From: Planctomycetaceae bacterium
GTDB taxonomy: Bacteria > Planctomycetota > Planctomycetia > Planctomycetales > Planctomycetaceae
DNA: 64,000 nt
Assembly (NCBI GenBank): GCA_017795105.1
Contig: CP051247.1
Location: 3,430,001 to 3,494,000 of the forward strand
Direction of reading: 5' to 3'
Every line of letters starts with the position of its first letter. Positions within the stretch are counted from its first letter, which is position 1. Both the position numbers and the translations under genes were made by a program. The notes beneath the pieces are model-generated. The model saw only the letters and a program-made list of their open reading frames with translations, did no database searches and was not told the origin of the DNA. Shown piece by piece: positions 55,834-64,000 of this stretch.

Positions 55834-57360
55834 ATGGCCACCGATACCGTGCAGACGACCAGCTGGAAACAGGCTTTCAACGAGTTTTTCTTCGCCCGTC
55901 AGGTGCCGTATGGAATGGCTCTGATGCGGATCTCGCTGACGTCCGTGATGCTGTTCGTCATGGGCAGCCGCTGGACTCGGGTCCGAGAGCTGTATTCGGC
56001 TGACGGAGCCGCCGCTCCTCTCGCGGACAACTTTGGCTTCTTCGACTTTCTGCCGCTGATGTCGGGGCCGCTCGCCGTCGCCTGTTACACCTTCATGCTG
56101 CTGGCAATGGTCCTGCTGATTTTCGGCTGGAAAACGCGGTTTGCCGCCGTTTGTGTGTGCGTGCTCTTCACGTACTTCACGTTACAGGATTCATTGAGCA
56201 CGATCACGAAATACTCGGTGATTGCCTCCCATGCTTTTTTCCTGCTCGCTCTCTCTCAATGTGGAGCCGTCTGGTCGGTCGATCGCTGGCTCGAGTTGAA
56301 GCGTCAGGGCGTGAAGTCGCCCATGAGGCTGCTCGGAACCGGACGAGCCGTGGAGATGTGGCCGCAGCGTCTCGTGCAGATTTTCATTGGCATTGTTTAT
56401 TTTGGAGCGGCCATCACGAAGCTGCAGACGTCGACCTTCTTCAGCGGCGATCAACTGCGGTTCTGGCTGCTGGCCAACGTGAACCACTACAATCCGATTG
56501 GAGAGCTGTTCTCCGCTTACCCGGTTCTGCTGATTCCCGGCGGCTATGCGACGATTGTCTGGGAGATCGCGTTCATCTTCGCCGTCTGGCAGAAGCGGAT
56601 GCGGATTCCCATGCTTCTCATCGGAGCGATGTTCCACGGGATGACCACCTTGCTGCTGGGGCTGTTTATCTTCCCGCTTGTCTGCACGAGCATCTACCTG
56701 GCTTTCACGACGCCGGAAGACGTTCAAAAACTGCGAGCGTTCGGAGCCCGGCTCGCCCGGCGATCACCGGCTCTGCAGACGCTTTCCCGGCTACCGCATC
56801 GTGTCTCGCTGGCCATCGGCGAGAGCTGTGGACGCGTCGGAACCCGAGGCCTGGTGCCGATCTGTCTGGCGGTGGTCGCCGCCGGCCTTTACTTCGAGCA
56901 CGCCTCCGATCGCTTCGGAACCCGCCGGGCCGAAGGGCGATATCAGTTGCAGCCACTCTCGCACGACGTGGCCATGAACATGCTGCAGACGCACGACAAG
57001 ATTCGCGAGGAAGACAAGCTGCTGTCACTCGATATCGGGCAGTGGATGGTCGCTGGTCGGGTGACCGAATTTGGCACCACCTTTGACGCGGGCGACTTTC
57101 TGATGGTTCAGGCGAACATGATTCCGCCGTTCGACGATCTGTACCTGAAATGCGATCTGCACAACAGCCGCGGCAGCGTGCTGCAGCAGATTGAAGGAGC
57201 CCTGACCCGCGAGAATTTCCGCTACACGTTCGGCTACAAACTGCCCGTCGATCTGGCGGCCGGCGAATACCAGTTTGTGTTGAACTGTAACAACGTCGAA
57301 ATCGCCCGGAGAACGATCACGGTCAAGAACGACGAAGACACCTCCGTCGCCGCCCGTTAG
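55834..57360 (+). CDS. HTTM-domain membrane protein (vitamin K gamma-carboxylase related)
   Basis: The 508-residue protein has about seven membrane segments in its first 300 residues with the HTTM pattern (FFFARQVPYGMALMRISLTS, GPLAVACYTFMLLAMVLLIFGW, FTLQDSLSTITKYSVIASHA). A linker is followed by a last helix (about 345-360) and a C-terminal domain (about 370-508) that looks extracytoplasmic. HTTM is the catalytic module of vertebrate gamma-glutamyl carboxylase; most bacterial members are uncharacterised. The ATG at 55834 with AGGGA 6 nt upstream is the best start. Confidence 0.85.
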   Translation: MATDTVQTTSWKQAFNEFFFARQVPYGMALMRISLTSVMLFVMGSRWTRVRELYSADGAAAPLADNFGFFDFLPLMSGPLAVACYTFMLLAMVLLIFGWKTRFAAVCVCVLFTYFTLQDSLSTITKYSVIASHAFFLLALSQCGAVWSVDRWLELKRQGVKSPMRLLGTGRAVEMWPQRLVQIFIGIVYFGAAITKLQTSTFFSGDQLRFWLLANVNHYNPIGELFSAYPVLLIPGGYATIVWEIAFIFAVWQKRMRIPMLLIGAMFHGMTTLLLGLFIFPLVCTSIYLAFTTPEDVQKLRAFGARLARRSPALQTLSRLPHRVSLAIGESCGRVGTRGLVPICLAVVAAGLYFEHASDRFGTRRAEGRYQLQPLSHDVAMNMLQTHDKIREEDKLLSLDIGQWMVAGRVTEFGTTFDAGDFLMVQANMIPPFDDLYLKCDLHNSRGSVLQQIEGALTRENFRYTFGYKLPVDLAAGEYQFVLNCNNVEIARRTITVKNDEDTSVAAR

Positions 57361-57415
57361 GTGAGCAGCCCGGTCAGGCAGGAGCCTGTCCTGCGTATTT
57401 GACCGCGCAGCAAAA

Positions 57416-57445
57416 AGGACGTTCCCCGAAACCGGGAAACGTCCT
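57416..57445 (-). terminator. Terminator downstream of tRNA-Lys
   Basis: AGGACGTT and AACGTCCT form an 8-bp stem extended by CCC/GGG; five A on its left read as T-run on the minus strand. It may also serve the HTTM gene poorly from the other side. Confidence 0.8.
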
Positions 57446-57450
57446 GAATA

Positions 57451-57523
<73 letters not shown>

Positions 57524-57722
57524 GTCTGTCGACACCGCCACCGCATGGCTGCAGGTGGCTGAGCCTGCGATACGATAGCAAAATCGAATCGAAGAACAAG
57601 TAAGAATCCGGATCGAGGCGAATTCCCAGCTCTTCCGGGCTCTCAGACACCGCCCTTTCCACGCAGGTTCCCTGGAATCGGCAAATCCGACCCCGCTGGA
57701 TGAACTTGGGCGAGTCGTAGGC

Positions 57723-57728
57723 TATAAT
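57723..57728 (+). promoter_or_regulatory. Possible -10 box for the lipoprotein-DUF2062 pair
   Basis: A perfect TATAAT lies 50 nt before the lipoprotein start. No clear -35 at the usual distance, so confidence is moderate at best. Confidence 0.4.
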
Positions 57729-57778
57729 TCGGCGATGGATCTGATTTTCCACACCTTAGAGACGAAGACAGGCTGACC

Positions 57779-58042
57779 ATGACGGAACGAAAACTCGGAC
57801 TCTGCCTTTTCTCCCTGCTCCTGCTGGTCGTTATGGGCTGTTCGGGCGACCGCGAACCGGCGGAAGTCCCCCAAAGCGCCCGGGATTCGGAAATTTCCTC
57901 GGATCCGGGGCCAGTTCCTGATGGACAGTCAGAACCTGCGCCCGTCGAGCCGATGAACGAATTACCAACCGAAGAACAACCACCGATCCCCCAGGAACCT
58001 GAGCGAGAACCGGGACAGAACGCTCCCGTACCCCTTCAGTAA
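57779..58042 (+). CDS. Small proline/glutamate-rich lipoprotein
   Basis: The 87-residue product has a lipoprotein signal peptide with the lipobox VVMGC (Cys near residue 21). The mature part is only about 65 residues, almost all Pro, Glu, Gln, Ser and Asp, and is likely disordered. Its stop overlaps the ATG of the DUF2062 gene (TAATG), so the two are coupled. Function is not known. Confidence 0.7.
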   Translation: MTERKLGLCLFSLLLLVVMGCSGDREPAEVPQSARDSEISSDPGPVPDGQSEPAPVEPMNELPTEEQPPIPQEPEREPGQNAPVPLQ

Positions 58043-58689
58043 TGACGTGCGTGATGCCTACCAAAACGCCGGCTCATCGCGATTCGCCTGAATCGATCGA
58101 TCGCAGCCAACTCCGCCAGTCCGCCCGGTGGAGATGGTGGTGGTACGTCTCGCCTCAGTTGTGGCTGCGGAAGATTGTCACGCTCAACGACACGCCGCAT
58201 TCCATCGCGTTGGGGACATCCATCGGCGTGTTCGTCGCCATGACACCCACGGTCGGGGTCCAGATGGTGCTTGTCCTGGCCCTTGCGGCTCTGTTCAAGC
58301 CGCTGTTTCAGTTCAACCGCGTCGCCGGGCTGATTGCCGTTTACATCTCCAATCCGGTTACCACCGTTCCGATCTACTGGTTCAATTACTGGGTCGGAAC
58401 GTTTTTTGTCGCTGGAAGTGTCACACGGCAGGATCTTAAAGAGGCTCTGGAATACAACGGCTGGGCCGACTGGTGGCAGTCGCTCGTTCAGCTCACCTGG
58501 GAGTTCGGCTGGCCGCTGATTATCGGCTCTCTGGTCGTCGGGCTGGCTTGTGCCGTGCCGAGCTATCCCATCATGAAATGGCTCGTGCATGTGCTCAAAC
58601 GGAAGCATCGGCTGATCCACATTCGCCGCCGTCGCCGTCTGGGCATGCGGGGTTTTAAATCGTTCTCGGCCGACGAGTATCATCTGTAA
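58042..58689 (+). CDS. DUF2062-domain membrane protein
   Basis: The 215-residue protein has a soluble N-terminus of about 45 residues and then the DUF2062 membrane domain (HSIALGTSIGVFVAMTPTVG, AGLIAVYISNPVTTVPIYWF), with a final helix near residue 160-180 and a basic tail. DUF2062 proteins are small membrane proteins of unknown role. It is translationally coupled to the lipoprotein upstream. Confidence 0.85.
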   Translation: MTCVMPTKTPAHRDSPESIDRSQLRQSARWRWWWYVSPQLWLRKIVTLNDTPHSIALGTSIGVFVAMTPTVGVQMVLVLALAALFKPLFQFNRVAGLIAVYISNPVTTVPIYWFNYWVGTFFVAGSVTRQDLKEALEYNGWADWWQSLVQLTWEFGWPLIIGSLVVGLACAVPSYPIMKWLVHVLKRKHRLIHIRRRRRLGMRGFKSFSADEYHL

Positions 58690-58760
58690 GCAACGCGAAC
58701 GTGCCCGTTCCGAAGTGTGTCTCTTTCTCGTATTGAGGCACATCGACGGAAGGCAGACAC

Positions 58761-59354
58761 GTGGACGAAGCGACGATCAAATCCCGGCTCGAATTTCTCC
58801 GTCGAGCCGAACAGCTCAAAGATACGCTTCGTAGCGGTTTCACTGCACAAGGGCGTCCAGAAAGCGTTGCTGAGCATACATGGCGGCTGACGCTGCTCGT
58901 CGTCACCTTCGCCGATCTGCTGCCCGGGATCGATCTGTTCCGCCTGCTGCGGATCTGTATTATTCACGACCTGGGCGAAGTCCTGAATGGCGACATTCCT
59001 GCTCCGTCTCAGGATGCATCCGCTCCGAAATCCGACAATGAACGCAACGATTTCCAATCGCTGATCAGTCCCCTGCCCGAGTCACTTCAGCAGGAGTTCC
59101 TTGAGTTGTGGGACGAGTACGAGAACGCGAGTTCTCCCGAGGCCGAGGTGGCCAAGGCGTTCGATAAGATTGAAACACTGCTGCAGCACAATCAGGGATC
59201 CAATCCCCCCGGGTTCGACTACGAATTCAATCTCGATTACGGAAAGCGGTACACCGACGCCGTGCCATTGGCGACGGCCATTCGGAAGCTGATCGATCAG
59301 GAGACAGCCGAGCACGCGCGTCGCCGGGGCGAATCGAAGGCGTCCGTTCGCTGA
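58761..59354 (+). CDS. HD-domain phosphohydrolase (YfbR/HDDC2-like)
   Basis: The 197-residue protein has the HD metal-site residues of the YfbR/HDDC2 group: His39 in ESVAEHTWR, His69-Asp70 in CIIHDLGE, and a later Asp in VAKAFDKIETLLQ. Characterised members are 5'-deoxynucleotidases; this one could act on nucleotides but that is inference. Translation starts at GTG (58761) with GGAAGG about 8 nt upstream. Confidence 0.85.
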   Translation: MDEATIKSRLEFLRRAEQLKDTLRSGFTAQGRPESVAEHTWRLTLLVVTFADLLPGIDLFRLLRICIIHDLGEVLNGDIPAPSQDASAPKSDNERNDFQSLISPLPESLQQEFLELWDEYENASSPEAEVAKAFDKIETLLQHNQGSNPPGFDYEFNLDYGKRYTDAVPLATAIRKLIDQETAEHARRRGESKASVR

Positions 59355-59397
59355 GATACGGTTTGCGCCTGATTCCGCCTGCAGCAAGAATGGATGG

Positions 59398-59417
59398 CAC
59401 AGAGATTCATCTCTGTG
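59398..59417. repeat. CACAGAGAT/ATCTCTGTG palindrome
   Basis: A perfect 9-bp stem with a 2-nt loop in the gap between the convergent HD and PhoD genes. It resembles the CACAGACA palindromes and may act as a transcript-end hairpin. Confidence 0.6.
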
Positions 59418-59498
59418 TTGCAGAGCAACAAGAGGCTTGTCTTCCGTGTTCCTTGTCAACGGGACGCCGAATTGATTTCTCCACGTTGAACCGTCCGC

Positions 59499-61076
59499 TT
59501 ACGCCTTCTTTGCTCCCGGTTGTCCCTGTTCCACGACGAACGAAGCAGCCGTCTCGACGGGCGAGCCATGTGTGTTGACGACCGGCGTAATGCGGAAGTT
59601 TGAGGTCCACGTCTCCGGCGTGACTTCGCAGGAGACGTAGCCGCGGTTCGTGTTGTGCCAGTGGACGAAGTCGTTCTGGCCGACGGCTCGTTCGAACTCG
59701 GCGATCTTGTTGCCGCCGTTGCCGCCGGAGTTCATAGAGGTCCCGACGAATTCGGTGCCGACCACTGGCGACTTCGACGATTGCCCTTCGACCTGCAGAT
59801 CGTTCACCCAGTTGGTGTGAATGTCGCCGGTCAGCACGATTGGATTCGGAATGTTGCGCGTGTGCATGAAGTTGAGCAGCTTGCGGCGGCTGTACTCGTA
59901 GCCCGGCCACTGGTCCATACTGTAGAGCGCTTCTTCCGGCGTGCCGCGATTGAGCGGGGCCATCATCACCTGTTGAGCAAGTACGTTCCACGTCGAGGTC
60001 GACTGGAGTAGATTCGACATCAGCCAGTTTTCCTGCTCCCGGCCGAGCATCGTCGTCTGCGGATCGAACACCTTGCCGACGAGCGGCTTCTGGTGATCGC
60101 CATTCGGCTGATCGGTGCGGTACTGCCGCGTATCGAGGATCTGGAAGTTGGCGAGGCGACCGTAGGTACAACTCCGGTAGAGCTTCATATCGGGCCCCTG
60201 CGGGAAGGAGCTTCGACGCAGCGGCATGAATTCGTAGTAGGCCTGATAGGCGTTCAATCGACGCAGCAGAAACTCTTCCGGCGAGACCCCATCTTCTTCA
60301 GAGACGATCCCGGCGCAGTTGTTGTCGAACTCATGATCATCCCAGGTCACGAGCCAGGGAAACAGCCGATGCGTTTCCTGCAGGTCCTGATCGAGGCGGT
60401 ACTGCGTGTAGCGATTCCGGTAGTCATTCAGGTCGACGATCTCGCCGCCGTGATGTTTGCGGACCCGGTTGTCGATGCCGGCGTATTCGTAAATGTAGTC
60501 GCCGAGATGCACAACAAGATCGAGGTCTTCCTGCTGCATGTGCGGGTAGCCGTTGAAGTACCCCGTTTCGTAGTGCTGGCAGGATGTAAAAGCGAATCGC
60601 AGGCGTTCCGGCATCGACTCTGGTTCGGGAGTCGTTCGTGTGCGTCCGACCGGACTCGACTCCTTCCCGGCATGAAAGCGATAGAAGTACCAGCGATGCG
60701 GTTTGAGCCCTTCGACTTCCACATGCACGGAATACCCGAGTTGAGGCGTCGCGAGGGCCGTGCCCGACTGGACGACTGATTGAAAGCCTTCGTCTTCGGC
60801 GACTTCCCACCTGGTTTCGATTGGGGTCGGCGAAAAGACTTCGTTGTTGAACGGCTCGGGGACGAGTCGCGTCCAGAGTACGACGCCGTCACTGACCGGA
60901 TCTCCGGAGGCGACGCCAAGTGTGAACGGGTTCGATTTGAACGTCGGGTTTCGGGAGACTTTGTCCTCCGCCCGCAATGCGAGGGTCGGGATCGCGGACA
61001 CCGTGGCGAGATAGCGGAGAAACTCGCGGCGATCGATTCCGTAACGGCGACTCGTGCTGGCAGGGTGGATGGGCAT
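59499..61076 (-). CDS. phoD: Alkaline phosphatase D (PhoD) family protein, Tat-exported
   Basis: The 525-residue protein has a Tat signal (DRREFLRYLATVSAIP) and the PhoD layout: an N-terminal fibronectin-like domain (GVASGDPVSDGVVLWTRLVP at about 60-80, VEGLKPHRWYFYRF) and a metallophosphoesterase domain with the metal-binding blocks VHLGDYIYEY, TWDDHEFDNN and VLTGDIHTNW. PhoD enzymes cleave phosphodiesters and monoesters using calcium and iron. The start at 61076 (MPIHPAS) has AGGAAG 5 nt upstream; an earlier in-frame ATG at 61127 is possible. Confidence 0.93.
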   Translation of the reverse strand: MPIHPASTSRRYGIDRREFLRYLATVSAIPTLALRAEDKVSRNPTFKSNPFTLGVASGDPVSDGVVLWTRLVPEPFNNEVFSPTPIETRWEVAEDEGFQSVVQSGTALATPQLGYSVHVEVEGLKPHRWYFYRFHAGKESSPVGRTRTTPEPESMPERLRFAFTSCQHYETGYFNGYPHMQQEDLDLVVHLGDYIYEYAGIDNRVRKHHGGEIVDLNDYRNRYTQYRLDQDLQETHRLFPWLVTWDDHEFDNNCAGIVSEEDGVSPEEFLLRRLNAYQAYYEFMPLRRSSFPQGPDMKLYRSCTYGRLANFQILDTRQYRTDQPNGDHQKPLVGKVFDPQTTMLGREQENWLMSNLLQSTSTWNVLAQQVMMAPLNRGTPEEALYSMDQWPGYEYSRRKLLNFMHTRNIPNPIVLTGDIHTNWVNDLQVEGQSSKSPVVGTEFVGTSMNSGGNGGNKIAEFERAVGQNDFVHWHNTNRGYVSCEVTPETWTSNFRITPVVNTHGSPVETAASFVVEQGQPGAKKA

Positions 61077-61182
61077 CGGGGCTTCCTGGCTGGTGAGGTC
61101 CGGTAAGGCAAAGCGGGGAGTATTCATCGAATACGATAAACCGCCGCGTTTCCGGATCGCAACCGTCCGCCTCAATGAAGAA

Positions 61183-61211
61183 GACCTGCCGGCTTCAGGT
61201 TCCGGCAGGTC
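61183..61211 (-). terminator. Terminator downstream of the Cys-repeat lipoprotein gene
   Basis: GACCTGCCGG and CCGGCAGGTC are a perfect 10-bp stem with a 9-nt loop; on the minus strand CTTCTTC follows. It lies 25 nt after the stop. Confidence 0.75.
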
Positions 61212-61235
61212 TCAAGTGCGAGCGAGTTCCAACGA

Positions 61236-62258
61236 TCAGCGAACGGGCGGAACGAGCGGTGGTCCCAGAGCCGTTTCGCCTTCTTTCTTTTCTTCAGGCA
61301 TTTCGAACGGAGGATCGAACGTCGGAGCTTTGTCGTCTGTCTTTGGCTTCGGCATCGGCTTCGGCTCGTCCGGCGGGAAGGCGTCCGGAACGTTCTTCTT
61401 CATCGGAGCTGGTTCATTCGGCTCGACTTCCTTCGCTCCCTCTTTCACCGAGGAGTCTTTCTTCTTCGGCTTGGGCTTCGACTGCTGATGTGATTCCGGA
61501 TCGGGCAGGTCGATCGGAGCATCTTCGTCCGATGGGAACTGACCGCCAGAACCGTCCGGGACATCGTCGATCGGGGGGAGATCCTGTTCGTAGTAGGCCC
61601 GTTTCGAACGACCCGAGTAGTGGCTTGAAACCGGATACTCCGGAACTGCACAGGCGACAGGAACTTCACAAGTCGGAACGGCACATGCCGGGGCAACGCA
61701 GGCCGGTGCCACACAGGCGGGAGCGACGCAGTCTGGGACGACGCAGGTCGGTGCAACACATGCCGGCACGGCACAGGCTGGAGCGACGCACATCGGGGCT
61801 TCGCAGGCTGGAGCAGCACAGACCGGCGCTTCACAGGCCGGAGCGGCACATACGGGAGCGACGCAGGCCGGGGCCACGCACACCGGAGCCACACAGGCGG
61901 GGGCTTCGCATGACGGGGGATAGAATTGGTTGACACAGCAACGAGCCGGACGGCGTCCATGGAAACGTGGCGGCATCATGTAGTCGTCCGGGCACCAGGT
62001 GGCCCGCGTCATCATGTTCCGCCGCTTCGGAATGATTCGCTGCGGCATCGCACAATTGCACTGATCCCAGCAGGGGTCGCAGCACATATCGAGGCAGGGA
62101 TCGCAGGGCGTACAGACAACCGGCCAGCGGAAGTCGTACATGCACGGCTCAAAGGTCATGCAGGTGCCCCGGAAGGGACCGCCGCAGCAGCCGCTCAACC
62201 CGAGAATCAGAATGGCAATCGCCGATCGACAGATCGCGGTGGAGAGGGGATTTTTCAT
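61236..62258 (-). CDS. Lipoprotein with a 17-fold Cys pentapeptide repeat
   Basis: The 340-residue protein has a lipoprotein signal with lipobox GLSGC (Cys at about 24). Residues 25-110 contain 14 further cysteines in irregular pairs (CTPCDPC, CCDPCWDQCNC). Residues 117-197 carry cysteine at every fifth position, 17 in a row, in the pattern C-x-x-P-x (mostly CVAPA), with one more at 203. The last 130 residues are rich in Pro, Lys, Asp and Glu and probably disordered. I know no family with this exact period. Metal binding or a disulfide-linked rod are both possible. Codon use stays GC-rich like the neighbours. Confidence 0.8.
   Translation of the reverse strand: MKNPLSTAICRSAIAILILGLSGCCGGPFRGTCMTFEPCMYDFRWPVVCTPCDPCLDMCCDPCWDQCNCAMPQRIIPKRRNMMTRATWCPDDYMMPPRFHGRRPARCCVNQFYPPSCEAPACVAPVCVAPACVAPVCAAPACEAPVCAAPACEAPMCVAPACAVPACVAPTCVVPDCVAPACVAPACVAPACAVPTCEVPVACAVPEYPVSSHYSGRSKRAYYEQDLPPIDDVPDGSGGQFPSDEDAPIDLPDPESHQQSKPKPKKKDSSVKEGAKEVEPNEPAPMKKNVPDAFPPDEPKPMPKPKTDDKAPTFDPPFEMPEEKKEGETALGPPLVPPVR
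61650..61910 (-). repeat. Fifteen-nucleotide tandem repeat inside the Cys-rich lipoprotein gene
   Basis: The coding sequence for residues 117-203 repeats with a 15-nt period, each unit built around TGT/TGC, GCN, CCN. The units differ at many third positions, so the repeat is old and kept at protein level rather than freshly amplified. Confidence 0.85.
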
Positions 62259-62633
62259 GATCTCACACGAAGACTGGAGTCAGGAGGAGGGGCCGGCCCG
62301 CTCGGCAGGGGTGCCGTCTGGCCCGGTGAATTGGGGAGGGGAGTGCAGAGGGACTGCACCGTTCTCTTACATCGACATCGCTTTGGGAGGACTTGAGAAA
62401 CTTTTCCGATTTTTCCGATTTCGCGGTCGACGGAGGATAAACGACGGAAAACAGGCGGTTTTGGCGGCAATTTCTTTCATCATTCAGCTCTGCCGGCCGC
62501 CCGGTCGATATCAGGAAGGAGAGTCGTTCACGGAAGAACGGCGATCGCATCGACAACAGACTGCCCGCGATCTGCAGATCGGTCGGCTTGTTCAGCTTGC
62601 CCCTTTTCCCGGCTGCTGACAGAGAGACTCGCG
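62259..62633. other. Divergent promoter region
   Basis: These 375 nt separate the Cys-repeat lipoprotein and the MotB-like gene. A short direct repeat TTTTCCGA/TTTTTCCGATTT (near 62400-62420) is the only feature noticed. Confidence 0.4.
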
Positions 62634-63359
62634 ATGGATGATGACGGACCACCAGGCGTCCCGGAATGGGTCGTGACTTACGGCGACATGATGTCGCTGT
62701 TACTCACGTTCTTCATCATGCTCGTATCGCTGAGTGAAGTGAAAGCCGACAAGAAATACCGCGCCATTCTCGAGGCGGCCCGGCAGCATCTCGGCTACGC
62801 CGGTGGCCCCCCTGCTCCTCCGGGAAAACAGTTCCCGATGAACTCGCTGGTCGAATCGCTTGAGGAGATGAAACTCGGTTCTCAGGCCGACACGGAGAAA
62901 GGAACGGGTGGTGTCCGGCAGAAAGGCCCCCAGGGCCAGGACATTCGCGTAATGCGACTCAAAGATGGCGACAGTCATCTCGCCGGTCAGGCGATCGTGT
63001 TCTCACCCGGCGATGCTCGCTTGAGTTTCGAAATGGAAGCAGAACTTCGCTCGATCGCCCGCGAAGTGGCCGGGAAGCCGCAGAAGCTGGAAATTCGCAG
63101 CTTCACTTCCGCTGTCGTGGACGGCGATCTGCAGACACCCGACCAGCGGATGGAACTCGCGTTTGTACGCGCAGAGCTGGTTCGGCAACGGCTCGTCGAC
63201 ATGCGGATCAAACGCGACCACATGCGAATCGCTGTCTACTTTCACACGCCGGAAAGCAGTGCCGAACAGAATCTGACGCTGTCGGAAGACCGAGTCGAAG
63301 TCACGATTCTGAATGCGTTCGCATCGGAATACGTCGGCCACGAAGAAGACTACCGCTGA
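62634..63359 (+). CDS. MotB-like OmpA-family motor protein
   Basis: The 241-residue protein begins with the MotB signature VPEWVVTYGDMMSLLLTFF, in which Asp18 matches the proton-carrying aspartate of MotB, in a single membrane helix. The C-terminal half (about 115-235) resembles the OmpA/MotB peptidoglycan-binding fold (FSPGDARLSFEMEAELRSIA, LAFVRAELVRQRLVDMRI). No motA is in the window, and the N-terminal cytoplasmic stretch is very short. It may power flagella or another ExbB/MotA-type machine. Confidence 0.85.
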   Translation: MDDDGPPGVPEWVVTYGDMMSLLLTFFIMLVSLSEVKADKKYRAILEAARQHLGYAGGPPAPPGKQFPMNSLVESLEEMKLGSQADTEKGTGGVRQKGPQGQDIRVMRLKDGDSHLAGQAIVFSPGDARLSFEMEAELRSIAREVAGKPQKLEIRSFTSAVVDGDLQTPDQRMELAFVRAELVRQRLVDMRIKRDHMRIAVYFHTPESSAEQNLTLSEDRVEVTILNAFASEYVGHEEDYR

Positions 63360-63412
63360 TGATCAGTGCGGTCAGACTGGTTTCAGCGAACCCGGTTTGA
63401 TCCAATGCGGAC

Positions 63413-64000
63413 ATGTCAGAAACGGAATCCTTTAACAGCCCGCCCGATGATGAGTCGCCCTTCGAAATGGCGGTTCAGTATCTTCCCGGCGTCGGACCGC
63501 ATCGAGCCGCCCTGCTGAGCAATCTGGGCGTGAAGACCGTGCACGACCTGCTCTGGCTGGTCCCCCGCGATGTCCTCGATCTGTCACACCTCTCGCAGGT
63601 CAACGATTTGACCGACGATCGAATTCACACGCTGCGCGGGCGAATCATCGATTCCGATTCCAAAGCCATCTCTCGCGGCCGGACGATGACCGGAGCCATC
63701 CTTCGTACCGACGACGGACTCGTTCGCGGCGTCTGGTTCAACCAGCCCTGGATGCTGCGACAACTGCAGGAAGAGCGGTTCGTCCTCTGGTCAGGCAAGC
63801 CGAAGTTCCGGGACAATCGCTGGGAGATTACGAACCCGCGTCTGCAATGGCTCGATGAAGACGACGAGCAGGCCAAAGGGGAAGTGCTCACCAAATACCG
63901 GCTGACCGAGGGAATCTCGCTCGAAGTCCTGCGTCGCTATATCCACGCGGCTCTGGAACTGGTGAAAGGTCAGGTTGCCGATCATCTGCCGCAGCGATTT
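63413..64000 (+). CDS. recG: ATP-dependent DNA helicase RecG, N-terminal part (cut by window end)
   Basis: The frame runs open from the ATG at 63413 through all 196 codons to the window end. The translation contains the RecG wedge-domain start VQYLPGVGPHRAALLSNLG, then VHDLLWLVPRDVLDLS and an OB-fold region (HTLRGRIIDSDSKA, GVWFNQPWMLRQL). The helicase domains lie beyond the window. RecG remodels stalled replication forks and Holliday junctions. The start Met is 53 nt after the MotB-like stop. Confidence 0.88.
   Translation, partial: MSETESFNSPPDDESPFEMAVQYLPGVGPHRAALLSNLGVKTVHDLLWLVPRDVLDLSHLSQVNDLTDDRIHTLRGRIIDSDSKAISRGRTMTGAILRTDDGLVRGVWFNQPWMLRQLQEERFVLWSGKPKFRDNRWEITNPRLQWLDEDDEQAKGEVLTKYRLTEGISLEVLRRYIHAALELVKGQVADHLPQRF

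Overview
The window looks like a chromosomal segment of a planctomycete, probably order Planctomycetales. This is inferred from family content, not from a search. The pointers are a LEPRxLL-like N-terminal motif on a giant cadherin/CAP/FG-GAP surface protein, a BBP7-type outer-membrane barrel, a two-BON-domain secreted protein with a planctomycete-style aromatic C-terminus, Tat-exported Gfo/Idh and PhoD proteins, many lipoproteins, an HTTM protein, and moderately high GC with loose gene packing. No prophage, CRISPR array or complete transposon is visible.

Layout. Positions 1-1.9 kb hold the end of a secretin gene and a lipoprotein that may be a CpaD-like partner (Tad/type II secretion). A UbiD-family decarboxylase lies at 2.0-3.9 kb. 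At 4.1-5.2 kb is a REP-associated tyrosine transposase (RAYT) flanked by its palindromic repeats. A minus-strand cluster at 5.2-7.2 kb encodes a CsrA-like protein, UppS and CdsA (isoprenoid and phospholipid precursor synthesis). Next come a nucleoside-type MFS transporter, serC, der, a parvulin PPIase, a large FHA/coiled-coil membrane protein and a zinc alcohol dehydrogenase. Positions 18.6-25.7 kb are a mostly tight minus-strand metabolic run: serA, then purE-purK-VOC-microprotein-argH-truA.

Positions 26.5-29.1 kb hold the BON protein and a lipoprotein, followed by an 0.8 kb island of dispersed repeats (29.17-29.88 kb). Positions 29.9-37.2 kb carry a short FloA-like protein, a PyrK-type flavoprotein, and the pyruvate dehydrogenase complex (lpdA, aceF, aceE). 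aceE is separated from aceF by a strong terminator and is preceded by four regularly spaced palindromes. Positions 37.8-45.1 kb hold the BBP7 barrel and the 1959-residue surface protein. Positions 45.7-54.4 kb are all minus strand: rluB-type synthase and MFS, Gfo/Idh and DoxX, an L12-like membrane microprotein with an SGNH hydrolase, and an FMN-binding NosR/NapH-like protein. Positions 55-64 kb hold an HTTM protein with a conserved partner, tRNA-Lys, a lipoprotein-DUF2062 pair, an HD hydrolase, PhoD, a lipoprotein with 17 cysteines at an exact five-residue period, a MotB-like protein and the start of recG.

The items most worth following up are the RAYT/REP system with at least eight palindromes in 64 kb, the CxxPx-repeat lipoprotein, the four-palindrome array in front of aceE, the composite repeat island at 29 kb, and the CsrA-like and truncated FloA-like proteins.
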